Positions 11,361 through 23,892 of a DNA stretch of 64,000 nt are shown here, in pieces. Location of the stretch: contig NC_037689.1 in the NCBI RefSeq assembly GCF_003255815.1, forward strand, positions 28,065,527 through 28,129,526. Reading direction: 5' to 3'. This stretch comes from Theropithecus gelada (Eukaryota > Chordata > Mammalia > Primates > Cercopithecidae). The position numbers and the translations under genes were made by a program. The first letter of the stretch is position 1. The number at the start of each line of letters is the position of its first letter. Below the pieces are notes generated by a model, which saw only the letters and a program-made list of their open reading frames with translations, made no database searches and had not been told where the DNA came from.

Positions 11361-12036
11361 CTTTGCATTTAACACAATGGTTCCTCAAGATCAGAGGCAA
11401 AGAGCCTGCTTCCTATGAAGCAACACCATTGCGTAAAATTTAGAAAGCTCCCAATTTATAACTCACCTTGTTCACAGTTGCATATAGATTAAGCAGACTT
11501 TGCTATCCATGACCCTAGTCCCTCCTCCATCCTGATGGTATTTTAAAGTCAGCTTCTGAAGCAAATGATCTGGGTTTAGATTTGAAAAATTGCGTCTTCA
11601 TCCTAGATTTTACAGGAATTCATGGCAAGGTCATCAGCCCTCAATTCTTCCTGGAACAATGCTGTTTAGCAATTTTGGTCCCAAAGACTTATTTCTTAAA
11701 TCATTCAAATATCAAAATTGTACTTTTGCTCCTAAGATTTAAATTCTGGGAAGTGTATCAGGAGTCAGTGGGTCATAGTCACTTGCAATTGCTAAATGAT
11801 ATTATTTGAGACTAAATCTGATAGCTTTGAGACAATGTATAAATTGAAATGCAGAGAAGAGACTTTGTGCAGAAAAATAACTATTTCCAAAGGAACTGTG
11901 CCTGGGATGATAAAATTGGTATCACCTGGTCAAAGGATATTAGAACAACTTGTCAATAAGGGGAACGTCCCTCTTTCCTTTCTTCATCATGGGCTGCTTT
12001 ATAAATAGCTTCATTTTAAGAGTCAATTAGATAGAT
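11361..12036. other. No recognised feature
   Basis: Nothing recognised on either strand. Confidence 0.4.
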
Positions 12037-12422
12037 TGTAGTAGTCCATTTTCATGCTGCTGTTAAAGACATACCCAAGACTGGGTAAATTATAAAGAAA
12101 AAGAGGTTTAATGGACTCAAAGTTCCACATGGCTGGGGATGCCTTACAATTATGGCAGAAGGTGAATGAGGAGCAAAGTCACGTCTTACATGGCAGCAGG
12201 CAAGAGAGAATGAGAACCAAGCAAAAGGGTTTTCCCCTTAGAAAACCATCAGATCTCGTGAGACTTATTCACTACCATGAGAGCAGTATAGGGGAAACTG
12301 CCCACATGATTCAGTTATCTCCCACCGGGTTCCTCCCACAACATGTGGGAATATGGTAGATGAGATTTGGGTAGGGACAATTCAAGATTAGATTTGGGTA
12401 GGGACACAGCCAAACCATATCA
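12037..12422 (-). mobile_element. MSTA-type solo LTR with internal duplication
   Basis: Starts TGTAGTAGTCCATTTTC and ends AACCATATCA. Near the end, 'AGATTTGGGTAGGGACA' occurs twice (about 12363 and 12391), a small tandem duplication of roughly 27 bp that makes this copy longer than its relatives. Confidence 0.88.
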
Positions 12423-12539
12423 TTGATGTCTGCTCACCCCCAAATTCAAATTTTGCTGTTTCCAAATATCTCCCTGTTTTACTGTGTTCAAGCCAAATGT
12501 CACTTCATTCACCAAGATGCCCTGATTTTCTTTTAGAAG

Positions 12540-13035
12540 TAATCTATTTTAGATACATGCACTTGTATGTTTATCATGGTGCTATTCACAATAGCAAACA
12601 CATGGAGTCAGGTTTCCATCACTGGTGGATTAGATAAAGAAAATGTGGTGCATATGGGCCATGAAATACTACACAGTCATAAAAAAGAACAACATCGTGT
12701 CCTTTTAAGCAATGTGGTTGTAACTAGAGGTTATTATCCTAAGTGAATTAATGTGGGAATGGAAAATCAAATGCCACAGGTTTTCATTGGTAGGTGGAAG
12801 CTAAACATTGGACACTCATGGGCTTAAAAATGGGAACAGTAGACTCTGGTAGCTACTAAAGCAGGAAGGGATGGAGGGGGGCAATAGTAAAAAAACTAAC
12901 TGTTGGGTACTCTGCTCAATACCTGGGTGGCGAGATCAATCATACCCTCAACCTCAGCATCATGTAGTATAGTCAGGTAACAAATCTGCACATGTATGCC
13001 CTGAATTCAAAATAAAAGTTAAAGATACTTTTAAA
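12540..13035 (+). mobile_element. L1 3' end
   Basis: Sense L1: 'GCTATTCACAATAGCAAAC', 'GTCATAAAAAAGAACAACAT', 'ATGCCACAGGTTTTCA', ending in an AATAAAAGTTAAAGA tail. 5' truncated. Confidence 0.85.
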
Positions 13036-13841
13036 AAGTAATATTTTTTCTTTAAAAGCTAATATACTGCTATTTTTTCTAAATTGCATGCTTCATATTT
13101 TACCTTGTATTACGTCTATTTGTGTTTTTGGTTTTTAACCTTAATTACACCGTCATATTCCATTTTTCACTCTAGAACTCCCAGGATAGAGTACTGCATG
13201 CAATAGGTACAAAGACAAATATCTGCTTAATGAATTAAAAATTTGCCTCAATGGATCTTCAAATATAAATTTGGAGCAACCAGTAATTATTACCAAGTTT
13301 CTCAAATATTATCAGGCCATATGAATAATTGAAGAAATCTACATCACAAAGAGTTCCTGCTATCATTATGCAAGGCCTCTCCCCCCAATGATGAAATTAT
13401 GTACTTCAGATCAACCCTGCAGAAACTCAAACATTAGCAAATTCATGAGATGTGTTTCTATTTCCACCCCGGTACTCAAATTTAGCTGCGTCAATATGGT
13501 CTTTGCTTGACTCACGATGCCATCACATTATCCCATTTACAAGGCTGGCCGCTCTTGATATATTTTGCAAAATACTTGTGAAATATAGGCTGCTTTCATG
13601 CAAAAGGCATTAATAAGAGCAGAAGTCTTCATCTAAGACAACCAATTATCCTTAAGACTAAAAGCATAAGCAAACAGTTAATGAATTTGTTAATTGTTTT
13701 TCCATTCTTTGGAGCTTTATGTGATCTCTAGTCGTTAAAGATACTGTAATTAAGGGGAAACAATGAATGGCTAACTTTCAGTGTTTATTTTCTTTTTCTT
13801 TCTTTTCTTTGTCTTTTTTTCCTAGAGTGAACCAAACATAT
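13036..13841. other. No recognised feature
   Basis: Unassigned sequence with no credible frame. Confidence 0.4.
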
Positions 13842-13921
13842 GGAAGGAAGGAAGGAAGGAAGGAAGGAAGGAAGGAAGGAAGGAAGGAAGGAAGGAAGGA
13901 AGGAAGGAAGGAAGGAAGGAG
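13842..13921 (+). repeat. (GGAA)n microsatellite
   Basis: About 19 uninterrupted GGAA units, followed by an A-rich GAAAAAAG stretch. The open frames across it on both strands are repeat translations. Confidence 0.97.
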
Positions 13922-13959
13922 AAAAAAGAAAAAAGAGAAAACTGGGACATAATTTCTTA

Positions 13960-14258
13960 ACATTTTTTTCTTTTTTGAGACAAGGTCTCACTTTGTCACC
14001 CAGACTGGAGTGCAGTGGCATGATCGCAGCTCACTGCAGGCTCGGCCTCCAGGGCTCAAGCTATCCTCCTGCCTCAGCCTCCCAAGTAGCTGGGAATACA
14101 GGTGTGCATCACCACATCTTACTGATTTTGTATTTTTTGTACAGACCTGGTCTTACCATGTTGCTCAGGCTGGTCTTGAACTCCTGGGTTGAAGTGATCT
14201 GCCAGCCTTGACCTCCCAAAGTGCTGGTATTACAGGCATGAGCTACCACTCCTGGCCA
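13960..14258 (-). mobile_element. AluJ-like element
   Basis: Reversed Alu from a short T-rich tail to 'CACTCCTGGCC'. It has AluJ-like features, such as a GGGCTCAAGC segment and a long divergence from the young Alus in the window. Confidence 0.88.
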
Positions 14259-14639
14259 GGCTAAATTTAACACATGACTCAGTTAGACTCACTTTTGCAG
14301 CGCAAACAAATTAGGTATTTTATCAGTCTTTCCCACTCAGTAAATAACACATTCATGTGCTTGACACAAAGCAAAAAACCTGGAAGTGATTCATTGTATC
14401 AGCATGAAATCCCCAAAACACCCACGACAGACTCACATGCCTAGATGCTGCCATTTTCATCCAAGCTGCCATTATGTCCTACAGGGAGTCCTAGGTGGCC
14501 ATAGCAGGGCTATTTCCAAGCAGTTCCAGGAGTTATCAGCATTAAACTGTTATGAATATGAATCCCCTGCTTAACGAGGCTCACCATAGCATGTAGGATG
14601 TAAGTTAAGCTCCACTTTGGAGTCTATGAGGACTGTGTG
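14259..14639. other. No recognised feature
   Basis: Nothing recognised on either strand. Confidence 0.35.
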
Positions 14640-14935
14640 ACTGGCTTCCTTCTCACCTTTCACCCCAAGTCTAACCATGCCTCCTTCTTCACCATGATCC
14701 TGCAACACCGATCTTCTCTCCCTCTTTCCTGGAACCACAAAGCTCATGGATATCTCAGGGCCTTTGATTACTCCAGCCACTGGCTGGACATCACAGCCCT
14801 CAGATCCTCCTGGGACGGCATCTCCTTACTACTGGGTTTCAGGTACCATCTTCAATGACTTCTTGACCTAAATTTCCCCTAGGAAATTTCGCCTTCTCTC
14901 TCCTTACTTCTTTACTTACCTGGGTTTCTTTTCTT
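14640..14935 (+). mobile_element. L2 LINE fragment (first part)
   Basis: L2 3'-region wording such as 'TTCCTCCTGGGACGGC' and 'ACTTCTTGACCTAAATTTCC'. It appears to continue after the Alu, at 15254-15440. Confidence 0.5.
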
Positions 14936-15253
14936 TTTCCTTTCTTTCTTTCTTTTTTTTTTTTTTTTTTTTTTGAGAAGGAACCTTGCTCTGCAATCAG
15001 GCTGGAGTGCAGTGGCACAATCTTGGCTCACTGCAACCTCCAACTCCCTGGTTCAAGTAATTCTCCTGCCTCAGCCTCTGGAGTAACTGGGATTACAGGC
15101 ATGCGCCACCACGCCCAGCTAATTTTTGTGTTTTTAGTAGAGATGAGGTTTCACCCTGTTGGCCAGGATGGTCTGGATCTCCTGACCTTGTGATCCACCA
15201 GCCTTGGCCTCCCAAAGTGCTGGGATTACAGGTGTGAGCCACCGCGCCCGGCC
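14936..15253 (-). mobile_element. Alu (S/Y) inside L2
   Basis: Poly-T from about 14951, a complete reversed Alu and a 'CCACCGCGCCCGGCC' 5' end, well preserved. Confidence 0.93.
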
Positions 15254-15440
15254 GGTTTATTTTCTTTAAATACATTCAGCCAAAGGGGCTTGATCACGTA
15301 CTTGTCTGTTCATCTCTTGCTAGATAACTCCACATTCAGTAAAACATAAGATCTGTGAAACTGGAGACGTCCTCTGTTTTCTCATCATTGTATACCATTA
15401 CCTAGAAGGATGCTTGGAGCTTAGGTGGGGACATGCAGTG
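15254..15440 (+). mobile_element. L2 LINE fragment (second part)
   Basis: 'AACATAAGATCTGTGAAACTG' and 'TACCTAGAAGGATGCTTGG' resemble the terminal L2 segment, in the same orientation as 14640-14935. Confidence 0.45.
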
Positions 15441-15639
15441 AATAATCATTGAAATAATTATTTACTTTACCATGGACTCCGTTTAATTGTCATTGTTCCC
15501 ATTTGGGTGCATGAAGCATTTATCTGAATACACATATAAAACATGGTATTACTCTGATAAATCAGTTGAATGGTATTGAGACATCACCAATGTCTAAGGA
15601 ATGTAGACGAATGCTGTTTGATTCTTCAGGGTTTCCTCA

Positions 15640-16240
15640 TGCAAGGCCTAAGGCAAAACTTCCCCTTCTCCTCTGAAGTTTTGCTGAATAATCAGCTCTC
15701 AAAAGGCAGATTAATTGGAGGAAAGGTATACAAATTTTATTAACATGTACATGAGATCATTCAGAATGAAAACCCAAAGATACAGGGAAACTGTCCATTT
15801 TTATACTTAGGTTCAACAAAGTATGGACTGCTATGGAGAAATAGGATTGAATAAAAAGGGCCTGATCTTATGCTAATGGACTGAGGGAGGAAACCTAGTC
15901 AGGCCTGCACATCTGGATTCTTCTTGGGGTCTCTGAGCAGCGCTGCCTTTCTTTCAGGTGTGGGGCAGGACCCTCTCTGGAACAGGGTCTTAGGACCTAC
16001 AGTCAAACAAAGTACATCAGGTCATATCTTCGTGGCCAGTTTTATGACTGGCTTTGGGGAAAAGCGACTCTGGTTTCTAGGGCATGCCTTGGGGAAGAGG
16101 GATTCTAGTTTCTATGGCACCTCAGGGGAGAATGGAACTGAAAGACAGGAGGGCAGGAGAAGATCAGAGAAAAACTTTTGCTTCTGAGGCTATTCCTGAG
16201 GCCTGCGTGTAGGGGTATTGTTTGCGGAGCCCTAGACACT
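15640..16240. mobile_element. Possible LTR-like or other old repeat, unassigned
   Basis: The block from 'GGCAAAACTTCCCCTTC' to 'GTAGGGGTATTG' reads like a known interspersed repeat with internal GGTTTCTAGGGCATGCCTT / TAGTTTCTATGGCACCTC similarity (16070-16130), but I cannot name the family or set its ends. The 87-codon frame at 15924 lies inside it. Confidence 0.3.
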
Positions 16241-17469
16241 CATTAAGTGGTTAGTCTCTTCATGTAAACCATTCTCATGTTGTAGCCTAAATCATAGTGG
16301 AGCTACAATGATTAATAAGTGACCCAATCTAAGTTGCAGTCAGTCATCATTTTCCCCCTCCAAGTTAGATTGTATTTCAAGATTAGCTTTTTAAAAATTG
16401 TGCATAAGATTTCATTAAAATAAAACTTTTTACTGTTAAGGTGTTGTTTGAACTTCCATCATTAAAATTGATACTAGATAGCTTCATCACACGGGCATCC
16501 AATGTTCAAAAGGGTGAAGGACATAGGATTGTACTCCCTGGGTGTGCAGTTATTGGGGCCATACATTTGCTTAAGCTATTACAGGGATTCCTTTGTGGTG
16601 GAAATTAACTTGCTTGCAATTTTTTTCAATGACTATTTCATCCACTAAGGTGTCAAATCTCTTTTATTCTCTGCATGATAGAAGTAAGTAGAGCAGGTCT
16701 GGTGTGATTCACTGATTTATGCTGGGCAGTTAGTGGCCTGTCCAGTCTCACACACACAATAGAGAGCATCAGCCTGGAGGTGGTTCAATAACTAATTTAA
16801 CCTCAAACCTAATTCTTTTAATGATGTATCAATCACAGCTCCTTAAAACACCCGTGTCAAATGAAAATATACAGCTTCAGCTTGAATTTAATTAATTTAT
16901 ACAGCATTCATTTTACCTTAATGAACACCCCTCTATGTGGACTGAATACTTATGAGTATACATAAATTGCAGTTCCAATTTTCTCTGTCCATGAAAAGTA
17001 AAGCCAAGAGAAATAAAGAAAAATATCATCACCCACCTATTAAAGATAGGTGATGTTTTCTTTCAATCCTGGGATGGGGGTGGGAAAAGGAAAGCGGGAA
17101 AAGGAGTGAGAATAAAACAACTGAATAGACTTAAGCACTTGTGTTAAGCAATGTGTGAGACATTTTAAATATTTTACCAGATATGGTTTCAAGAAAAGTC
17201 TACAAAGAGGGAAATGGGTTATTGGAAAGGGAAAGTGGTTTCTACTCAAGTTGGCTTGGTTTGGAATGGATCATTTTCTTTCCATTATGCTATAATGCTA
17301 CCCTCTGAAACTGAAGGCTAACCACATGCCTTGCTTGCTTTTAACTGCCTATGTCTAGTTAGTCTTAAAACTTATAGAGCTGAAAGTCACATAGTTAATC
17401 AATCCCCTAGCTTTCCTATAGATAATATCTCTGATGCATAGGTCACCATGCTAACAGTTGCTTCATGTT
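16241..17469. other. No recognised feature
   Basis: AT-rich unassigned sequence without a credible frame. Confidence 0.4.
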
Positions 17470-17900
17470 GTTTATCAGGAACTTGAGGTCAGGTCTTGTC
17501 CAATTCAAGCCAAATTGAGACCATGACCCTTCATCTGGGCCTGTGTGCATGCATGAGAAGTGATCATTTGATGTCAACGGGCCAAAAACTCCCCCTCAAA
17601 TCATACAAATGCCCTCATTTTCTTCACATGTGTCCCACGAATAGCCATGAAGCTTGACTACTCATGTGTAGACTGTGGACTCCCTCACTTTTTCTTACCT
17701 CCAAACACCTTTCCACATGCCGCAGACTGTTGTCCTCTTTCTCCTGTAAACATCCCTAAAACCCCATCTTCAGAAAGGTAGATCTGAGACCTGTTTTGCC
17801 ACCTTCTTGTTTGGAGGCCTCATGAGAATAAACTGTTTCTCTCTTGCAAAACCCATCATCACAGTGATTGGATTACTGTGCACAAAGAGAACAGGCCTGA
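17470..17900 (+). mobile_element. Probable ERV-type solo LTR
   Basis: The block ends like an LTR: 'GAGACCTGTTTTGCCACC', 'CTTGTTTGGAGGCCTCATG', then 'GAATAAACTGTTTCTCTCTT', a typical LTR polyadenylation region. Subfamily and left boundary are uncertain. No internal retroviral sequence is present. Confidence 0.45.
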
Positions 17901-18354
17901 TTTGGTCTCGCTTTCAGAGATGGGCAGTAACAATAGGTATACAAAATCATTGGATTCTCAAAAGTAGGCTGGCAGAAAGGTTTGAGTTTTGTCCCCAGGT
18001 GTGCTGATTGGGTAAGACTCCAAACTTTATGGACATTGGATTTTGTCCTTATTTAATAAGGCCCTTGAGCAGAATGGTCTCAGAGGTTCAATTCAACTCC
18101 CACTAGCCGTACAGTATCAAAAGCTGTTTTGTCGTTGTTTTCTAGGAGTTAGGCCACAGCTCTGTATACAACAGAAAGACAACTAACAAGGCCTGTTTTG
18201 TTTCTTACTTAATGTAGACAGATACCAGTATAATGTCAAATGGATGACATTGACCCCACAGAAAGACAAAGAAGAGTAGGCAAATGTTGATGAAATAAAG
18301 TAAAACACCTTTGCTGTCTACAGTAAACATGCTATAACTTAGGGATTTTTAAAA
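17901..18354. other. No recognised feature
   Basis: Nothing recognised on either strand. Confidence 0.35.
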
Positions 18355-19250
18355 ACTAAAGCATCTACAGGGAACTTAAACAAATTTGCATGCCAAAAAG
18401 CAAACAACCCCATTAAAAAGTAGGCAAAGGACAAGAACAGGCACTTTTTTATAAAGGACATATACACGGCCAAAAAGCATGTGAAAAAAAGTTCGATATC
18501 ACTTATCATTAGATGAATGCAAATCAAAACCACAACGAAAACCAGTCAGAATGGTTGTTATTTAAAAGTCAAAAAATAACAGATACTGGTGAGGTTGCAA
18601 AGAAAAGAGGACACTTACATGCTGCTGGTGGGAGTGTTAGTTCAACCATTGTGGAAAGCAGTGTGGCGATTCCTCAAAAAACTAAAAGCAGAACTACCAT
18701 TTGACCCAGGTATCCTATTACTGCGTATATATGTCCAGGGGAATATAAATCATTTTACCATAAAGACACATGCACATGAATGTTCATGGCAGCACTATTT
18801 ACAAAAACAAAGACATAGAATCAAACTAAATGCTTATTAATGACAGATTGGATAAAGAAAATATGGTATACAGACACAAGAGAATACTATTCAGCCATAA
18901 AAAAGAATAAGATCATGTCCTTTGCAGGAACAAGGGTGGAGGAGGAGGCCATTATCTTTAGCAAACTACTTTAGGAACAGAAAACCAAGTATCGCAGGTT
19001 CTTGCTTAAAAGTAGGAACTGAATAATGAAGACACATGAACACACATAGGAGAGCAACACATACTGGGGATTATTAAAGGGGGGCAGGTAGGAAGAGGGA
19101 GAGGGTCAGGAAAAATAACTAATTGGTAATAGGCTTAGTATCTGGGTGCTAAAATAATCTACACAACAAACTCCCAAGATACAAGATTACCTATGTAACA
19201 AACTGCACATTTACCACTGAAATTAAAATAAAAGTTATTTTTATTTAAAA
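18355..19250 (+). mobile_element. L1 3' portion
   Basis: Sense L1 covering the last part of ORF2 and the 3' UTR: 'AAAAAGTAGGCAAAGGAC', 'TGTGGAAAGCAGTGTGGCG', 'AAAAAAGAATAAGATCATGTC', ending with AAATTAAAATAAAAGT. The ORF2 frame is broken by many stops. A related copy lies 1 kb downstream in the same orientation. Confidence 0.88.
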
Positions 19251-20235
19251 AAGAAAATGTGTGCATAGAAGTTCTCATGCTACTTGTCATAGCTAGTGAG
19301 TGGAAGGCACATTAGTATTTCTCCATAGAGATGCAAAGAATTGATTAAATGTTACATCCTCATAATATAGAACTGCATCAGGCAATTAAAATAAATGAAC
19401 TAGAATCTGTAGGTATTAACATGAAAGTAAATAGTAAAATGTCTCGTGAGAAAAAAAGAATCTTCTAATTTAAAAGTCTGTAAAAAGGTTGGAGACATTA
19501 TGATTTTGTGAATGGCATGTTTTAGCTTTAAGGGCATCCATTGACTATCTGCCATGAAAGACAAAACGCTTTCTACAGATACCTTCCTGGTACCCACACT
19601 CTCTCGAACTTACCAGTTTTTTGTTTTTCGTGGGTTTTTTTTTGTTTGTTTTTTGTTTTTTTTTTTTTGCTTATATTGTCATTTTTCAAAAGGCCAAATT
19701 TTGTAACAGTTAAATTCAGTTTCCAAAATTCCTTTCATAATTTTATCTTAGAACTAAATTGGGATGGATTTGTTTCACATTAGCACTCATGAGATCAAGA
19801 CTTCTCAATTTCAGAGTAACTTTCCCATCATCTGTTTGAATGGGTTTCGGTTTCACCCTTAAGTAGCCCTTCTTCAAAAAGAAACCCTGGTTGCTATCAT
19901 ATGTCTTCATACTTCAAGGACAATTGTGAAGAGCATATTTGTTTCAAGCTTTACAGCTGTTGCCCCATTCCATTCTGACATAGAGCATCTAAGGCCAGTC
20001 TGCTTTTTCTCCATGTTCTACTGGACTTCCTTTTCTTCCCTAACGCCCTCGTCTTTATTTTCAATGTTTGGTAACATCCCTAAGTGATGTTTTGGTGAGA
20101 AATTTATTGTGTAGCACTTTTTCTGAAAATCAACTTTGAACCACTAGAGTGAAATCTGATTTATTTTTTTAAATTCCTCTTCTGTTGTATCTTTATTTTG
20201 TCCTTCTGTTCTTATCTTCAGGAATATCCAACAAG
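19251..20235. other. No recognised feature; poly-T rich patch
   Basis: Unassigned, with a TTTGTTTG/poly-T patch at 19617-19670. No credible coding frame. Confidence 0.4.
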
Positions 20236-21011
20236 CATCTGGAAAATAGTTGAACATCATTGATTATTAGAGAAATGCAAATCAAAACCACAATAAGATA
20301 CCATCTCATACCAGTCAGAATGACTATTATTAAATGTCAAAAAATAACAGATGCTGGCAAGGTTGCAGAGAAAAGGAAATACTTGTACACTGTTGGTGGG
20401 AGCGTAAATTAGTTCAACCGTTGTGGAAAGCAGTATGGTTATTCCTCAAAGAGCTAAACACAGAACTACCATTTGACCCAGCAATCCCATTGCTGGGTAT
20501 ATACCCAAAGGAATATAAGCCCTACCATAAAGATGCATGTATGTGTATGTTCTTTGCAGCATTATTCACAATAGCAAAGACATGGAATCCACCTAAATGC
20601 CTATCAGTGTGAACTGGATAAAGAAAACATGACACATATACACCATGGAATACTATGCAACCATAAAAAAGAATGAGATCATGTCCATTGCAGGAACAAG
20701 GATGGAGGAGGAGGCCATTATCTTTAGCAAACTAATATAGGAACAGAAAATCAAATACCACATGTTCTTACTTATAAGTGGGAGCTAAATGATGAGAACA
20801 CATGGATACATAGAGGGAAACAACACACACTGGGGCATGTTGGAGGGTAGAGGGTGGGAGGAGGGAGAGAATGTGGAAAAACAACCAATGGGTACTAGGC
20901 TTAATACCTGAGTGATGAAATAATCTGTACAACAAACCCCCATAACATGAGTTTCCCAATGTGACAAACCTGCACATGTACCCTTGAGCCTAAAATAAAA
21001 GTTTAAAAAAG
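20236..21011 (+). mobile_element. L1P 3' end
   Basis: 5'-truncated sense L1 from about 'GAAAATAGTTGAACATCA' to the AAAATAAAAGTTTAAAAAA tail. The last ORF2 part is partly open (20334-20612). It is younger and better preserved than the copy at 18355-19250. Confidence 0.9.
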
Positions 21012-21094
21012 GGAATGTCAATTATGCAAACATCATTGTATCCTCTTTGTCTTTCATTGCTATCAAATCCAATGCTAAACATGCTTATCTTTCT

Positions 21095-21404
21095 TTTCTT
21101 TCTTTCTTTTTTTTTTTTTTTTTGAGACGGAGTCTCGCTCTGTCTCCCAGGCTGTAGTGCAGTGGCCGGATCTCAGCTCACTGCAAGCTCCGCCTCCCGG
21201 GTTTACGTCATTCTCCTGCCTCAGCCTCCCGAGTAGCTGGGACTACAGGCGCCCGCCACCTCGCCTGGCTAGTTTTTTGTATTTTTTAGTAGAAACGGGG
21301 TTTCACCGTGTTAGCCAGGATGGTCTCGATCTCCTGACCTCGTGATCCGCCCGTCTCGGCCTCCCAAAGTGCTGGGATTACAGGGTTGAGCAACCGCGCC
21401 CCGC
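21095..21404 (-). mobile_element. AluY, Old World monkey type
   Basis: Near-complete reversed AluY. It contains 'GTGGCCGGATCTCAGCTC', the cercopithecoid-type change in the right monomer. TGCTTATCTTTCTT occurs on both sides (about 21082 and 21408) as a target-site duplication. Confidence 0.95.
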
Positions 21405-22026
21405 CTGCTTATCTTTCTTTGTATCATTTGGAGTGATTTCCTAAAATCTATCCACTGTGTTTCTGGCAGTATTTCAGTCTTTTAAATTCTATTTTATTGT
21501 AATCTAAATAGCATTGTCAACCTTTTTGTTCTTATTTTTCCTCTGTTATGAGCTTTCCCAACTTAATTTAAATCAAGTGATCTGTTGCTTCTGTTATTTT
21601 GTAATCTCTCTTTTTTTCTTAAAGACATGTATTTCTTTCAACTCATGTTGAAAGAAAAATAATGTGTTGAAAATGTATTGTGGAATATGAAAAATGATAC
21701 TTGAAGAATTTTCTGAAATCACTATTTGCTTATGTGAAGAATATTTTCCATTTTCTTTTTGACTGTTTCTCTTGCCACCCCACCCCATCTACCTTCTTTG
21801 CAGTTTTTAAGCAACAGTTTTCTGGTGGGTATTTCGACTTTAACTTGTCTTAGAACAGATCATCGGCAATGCACAAAGACTAAAATTGAAGGGCTCTGTT
21901 CTACAGCTCTCATTTAGTTTGTTACTTTAGACTTCCTCTTGTGAAATCCGTTATTCTTTGTCCTGGGTGCATGTCTCTTCTCAGATTCAAGAGTTTAGAG
22001 TTGGTATAGATGATAGGAAAACCCCT
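21405..22026. other. No recognised feature
   Basis: Nothing recognised on either strand. Confidence 0.4.
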
Positions 22027-22383
22027 TGTATTAGTCTGTTTTCACACTGCTGATAAAGACATAATAGAGACTGAGTAATTTATAAAGAAAAAGAGGTTTA
22101 ATGGACTCACAGTCCCACATGGCTGGGGAGGCCTCACAATCATGGCAGAAGGTGAAAGGCATGCCTTACATGGCAGTGGCTAGACAGAATGAGAGCCAAG
22201 TGAAAGGGGTTTCTCTTTATAAAACCATCAGATCTCATGAGACTAATTCACTTCCATGAGAACAGTGCAGGCAAAACGGCCCCCGTGATTTAATTATTTC
22301 CCACCGGGTCCCTCCCACCATAGGAATTATGGGAGCTACAATTCAAGATGAGATTTGGGTGGGAACACAGCCAAACCATATCA
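22027..22383 (-). mobile_element. MSTA solo LTR
   Basis: Runs from TGTATTAGTCTGTTTTC to AACCATATCA, full LTR length, reversed. No internal sequence. Confidence 0.9.
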
Positions 22384-23588
22384 TCCCTTATCCCATCGTT
22401 TCTCTGTGGGTGTATTTGTAATCTTGCAGTGACTTCCTCCTCAAATGTATTTAACTTGCTTCAACTAAGGCAGCCTTGTAGAGTTTGGTATCTAAGTCTT
22501 ATGAAAATAATGGGGGTGACAGTTTTTCAAAAATTTCAGATGCTTTTCCCGCTTTTATTCTGACTTTATGCTTATCCCATAAGCATCTCTGGGAGGATGA
22601 AGTGGGGGGGCAGTTTACAGTCAGCTTTCAACATTCAAAATAAGATTTTTTAGCAAGCAATATCATCTTGATAGACAGGCTTTGTCAAGAGAAAGGATTT
22701 ACACGCATCCATTTGCATTTCTATCTAATTACTGGGTATGCCTTTCAGATCTCTGACACTTTTTTTTTAGGAACTGTTTATTCTGATGGAAGACAGGCTG
22801 TCAATATCTCCCTCTTCTTGAGAAGACTTCAGAGTTAACCAGAAAGTGGCTTGTTGAATGGTCTGAACTTGTCATCGTTTCTTGCTCTCATTGAAGATGA
22901 AGTTTTCTTCCACTTATTTTACTGAGAAAGAGATTGAAGTTTAAAATGGCCTTACTACTTTAACAGAAATACAGGGTAGTTTTAATTTAGGTTACTCATC
23001 TTAGAAGAAATTTCTGTAAAAGCTTGACTTTTTGCACCTAGGGATCATTTTAAAATTTTTCAAACATTTATACAAGAAATATTCTCAAGCGTCAGCTACA
23101 AGACTGTGATTGAGCTAAGTCCTGAATATGTATCAATGAATAAATGAACATAGCTACCCATATGTTAGAAAGAGAATAGTCCCTGAGATAAACAAAAATA
23201 GAGCAAAGTATGTGGGTCTATGTGCTAAGTAGGAGAGGACGGTGTCTGGGGAGGGGTTGCCATGGAAGATTCATGAACAAGATGTCTTTTGAGTTAATTC
23301 ATTAAATCTTAATTTGAATGGCATTTCCCCCTCAAATTCCAATATCCCTATTTCTAGCAGAATTAGATTTGTAAGCCAATTTGCCATTGTAGGCATAAAA
23401 TATATCCTTCATTTGAAACAGCACTGATTCCTCCTTGAAACTGAATAAGCCAATCCCTATTTGAAGAATGAACACCAACTTCATTCAATGCCCTTCTCTC
23501 TTCTTCTCTCCATTTCAGAGTAATTTTCAAGTTACTGTCCTCTCTCGTTTTAGATCTGATATGCATCATCACTTTGAAATCATTTCTT
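22384..23588. other. Mostly unassigned
   Basis: No gene. A stretch at 23164-23305 shares a 20-base exact match and further similarity with 25373-25510 (see findings). Confidence 0.4.
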
Positions 23589-23892
23589 GGCCGGGCGCGG
23601 TGGCTCAAGCCTGTAATCCCAGCACTTTGGGAGGCCGAGACGGGCGGATCACGAGGTCAGGAGATCGAGACCATCCTGGCTAACACGGTGAAACCCCGTC
23701 TCTACTAAAAAAAATACAAAAAACTAGCCGGGCGAAGTGGCGGGCGCCTGTGGTCCCAGCTACTCGGGAGGCTGAGGCAGGAGAATGGCGTGAACCCGGG
23801 AGGCGGAGCTTGCAGTGAGCTGAGATCCGGCCACTGCACTCCAGCCTGGGCGACAGAGCCAGACTCAGTCTCAAAAAAAAAAAAAAAAAAAA
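23589..23892 (+). mobile_element. AluY, Old World monkey type (AluYRa-like)
   Basis: Full length, highly preserved. Diagnostic bases are GGTGGCTCAAGCCTGTAATC near the start and GAGATCCGGCCACTGCAC in the right monomer. GAAATCATTTCTT flanks both sides as the target-site duplication. It has a pure A tail of about 20. Confidence 0.97.

Noticed and set aside
13767..14211. Frames of 61-123 codons across a GGAA repeat and an Alu
   Set aside because: Pure repeat translation.
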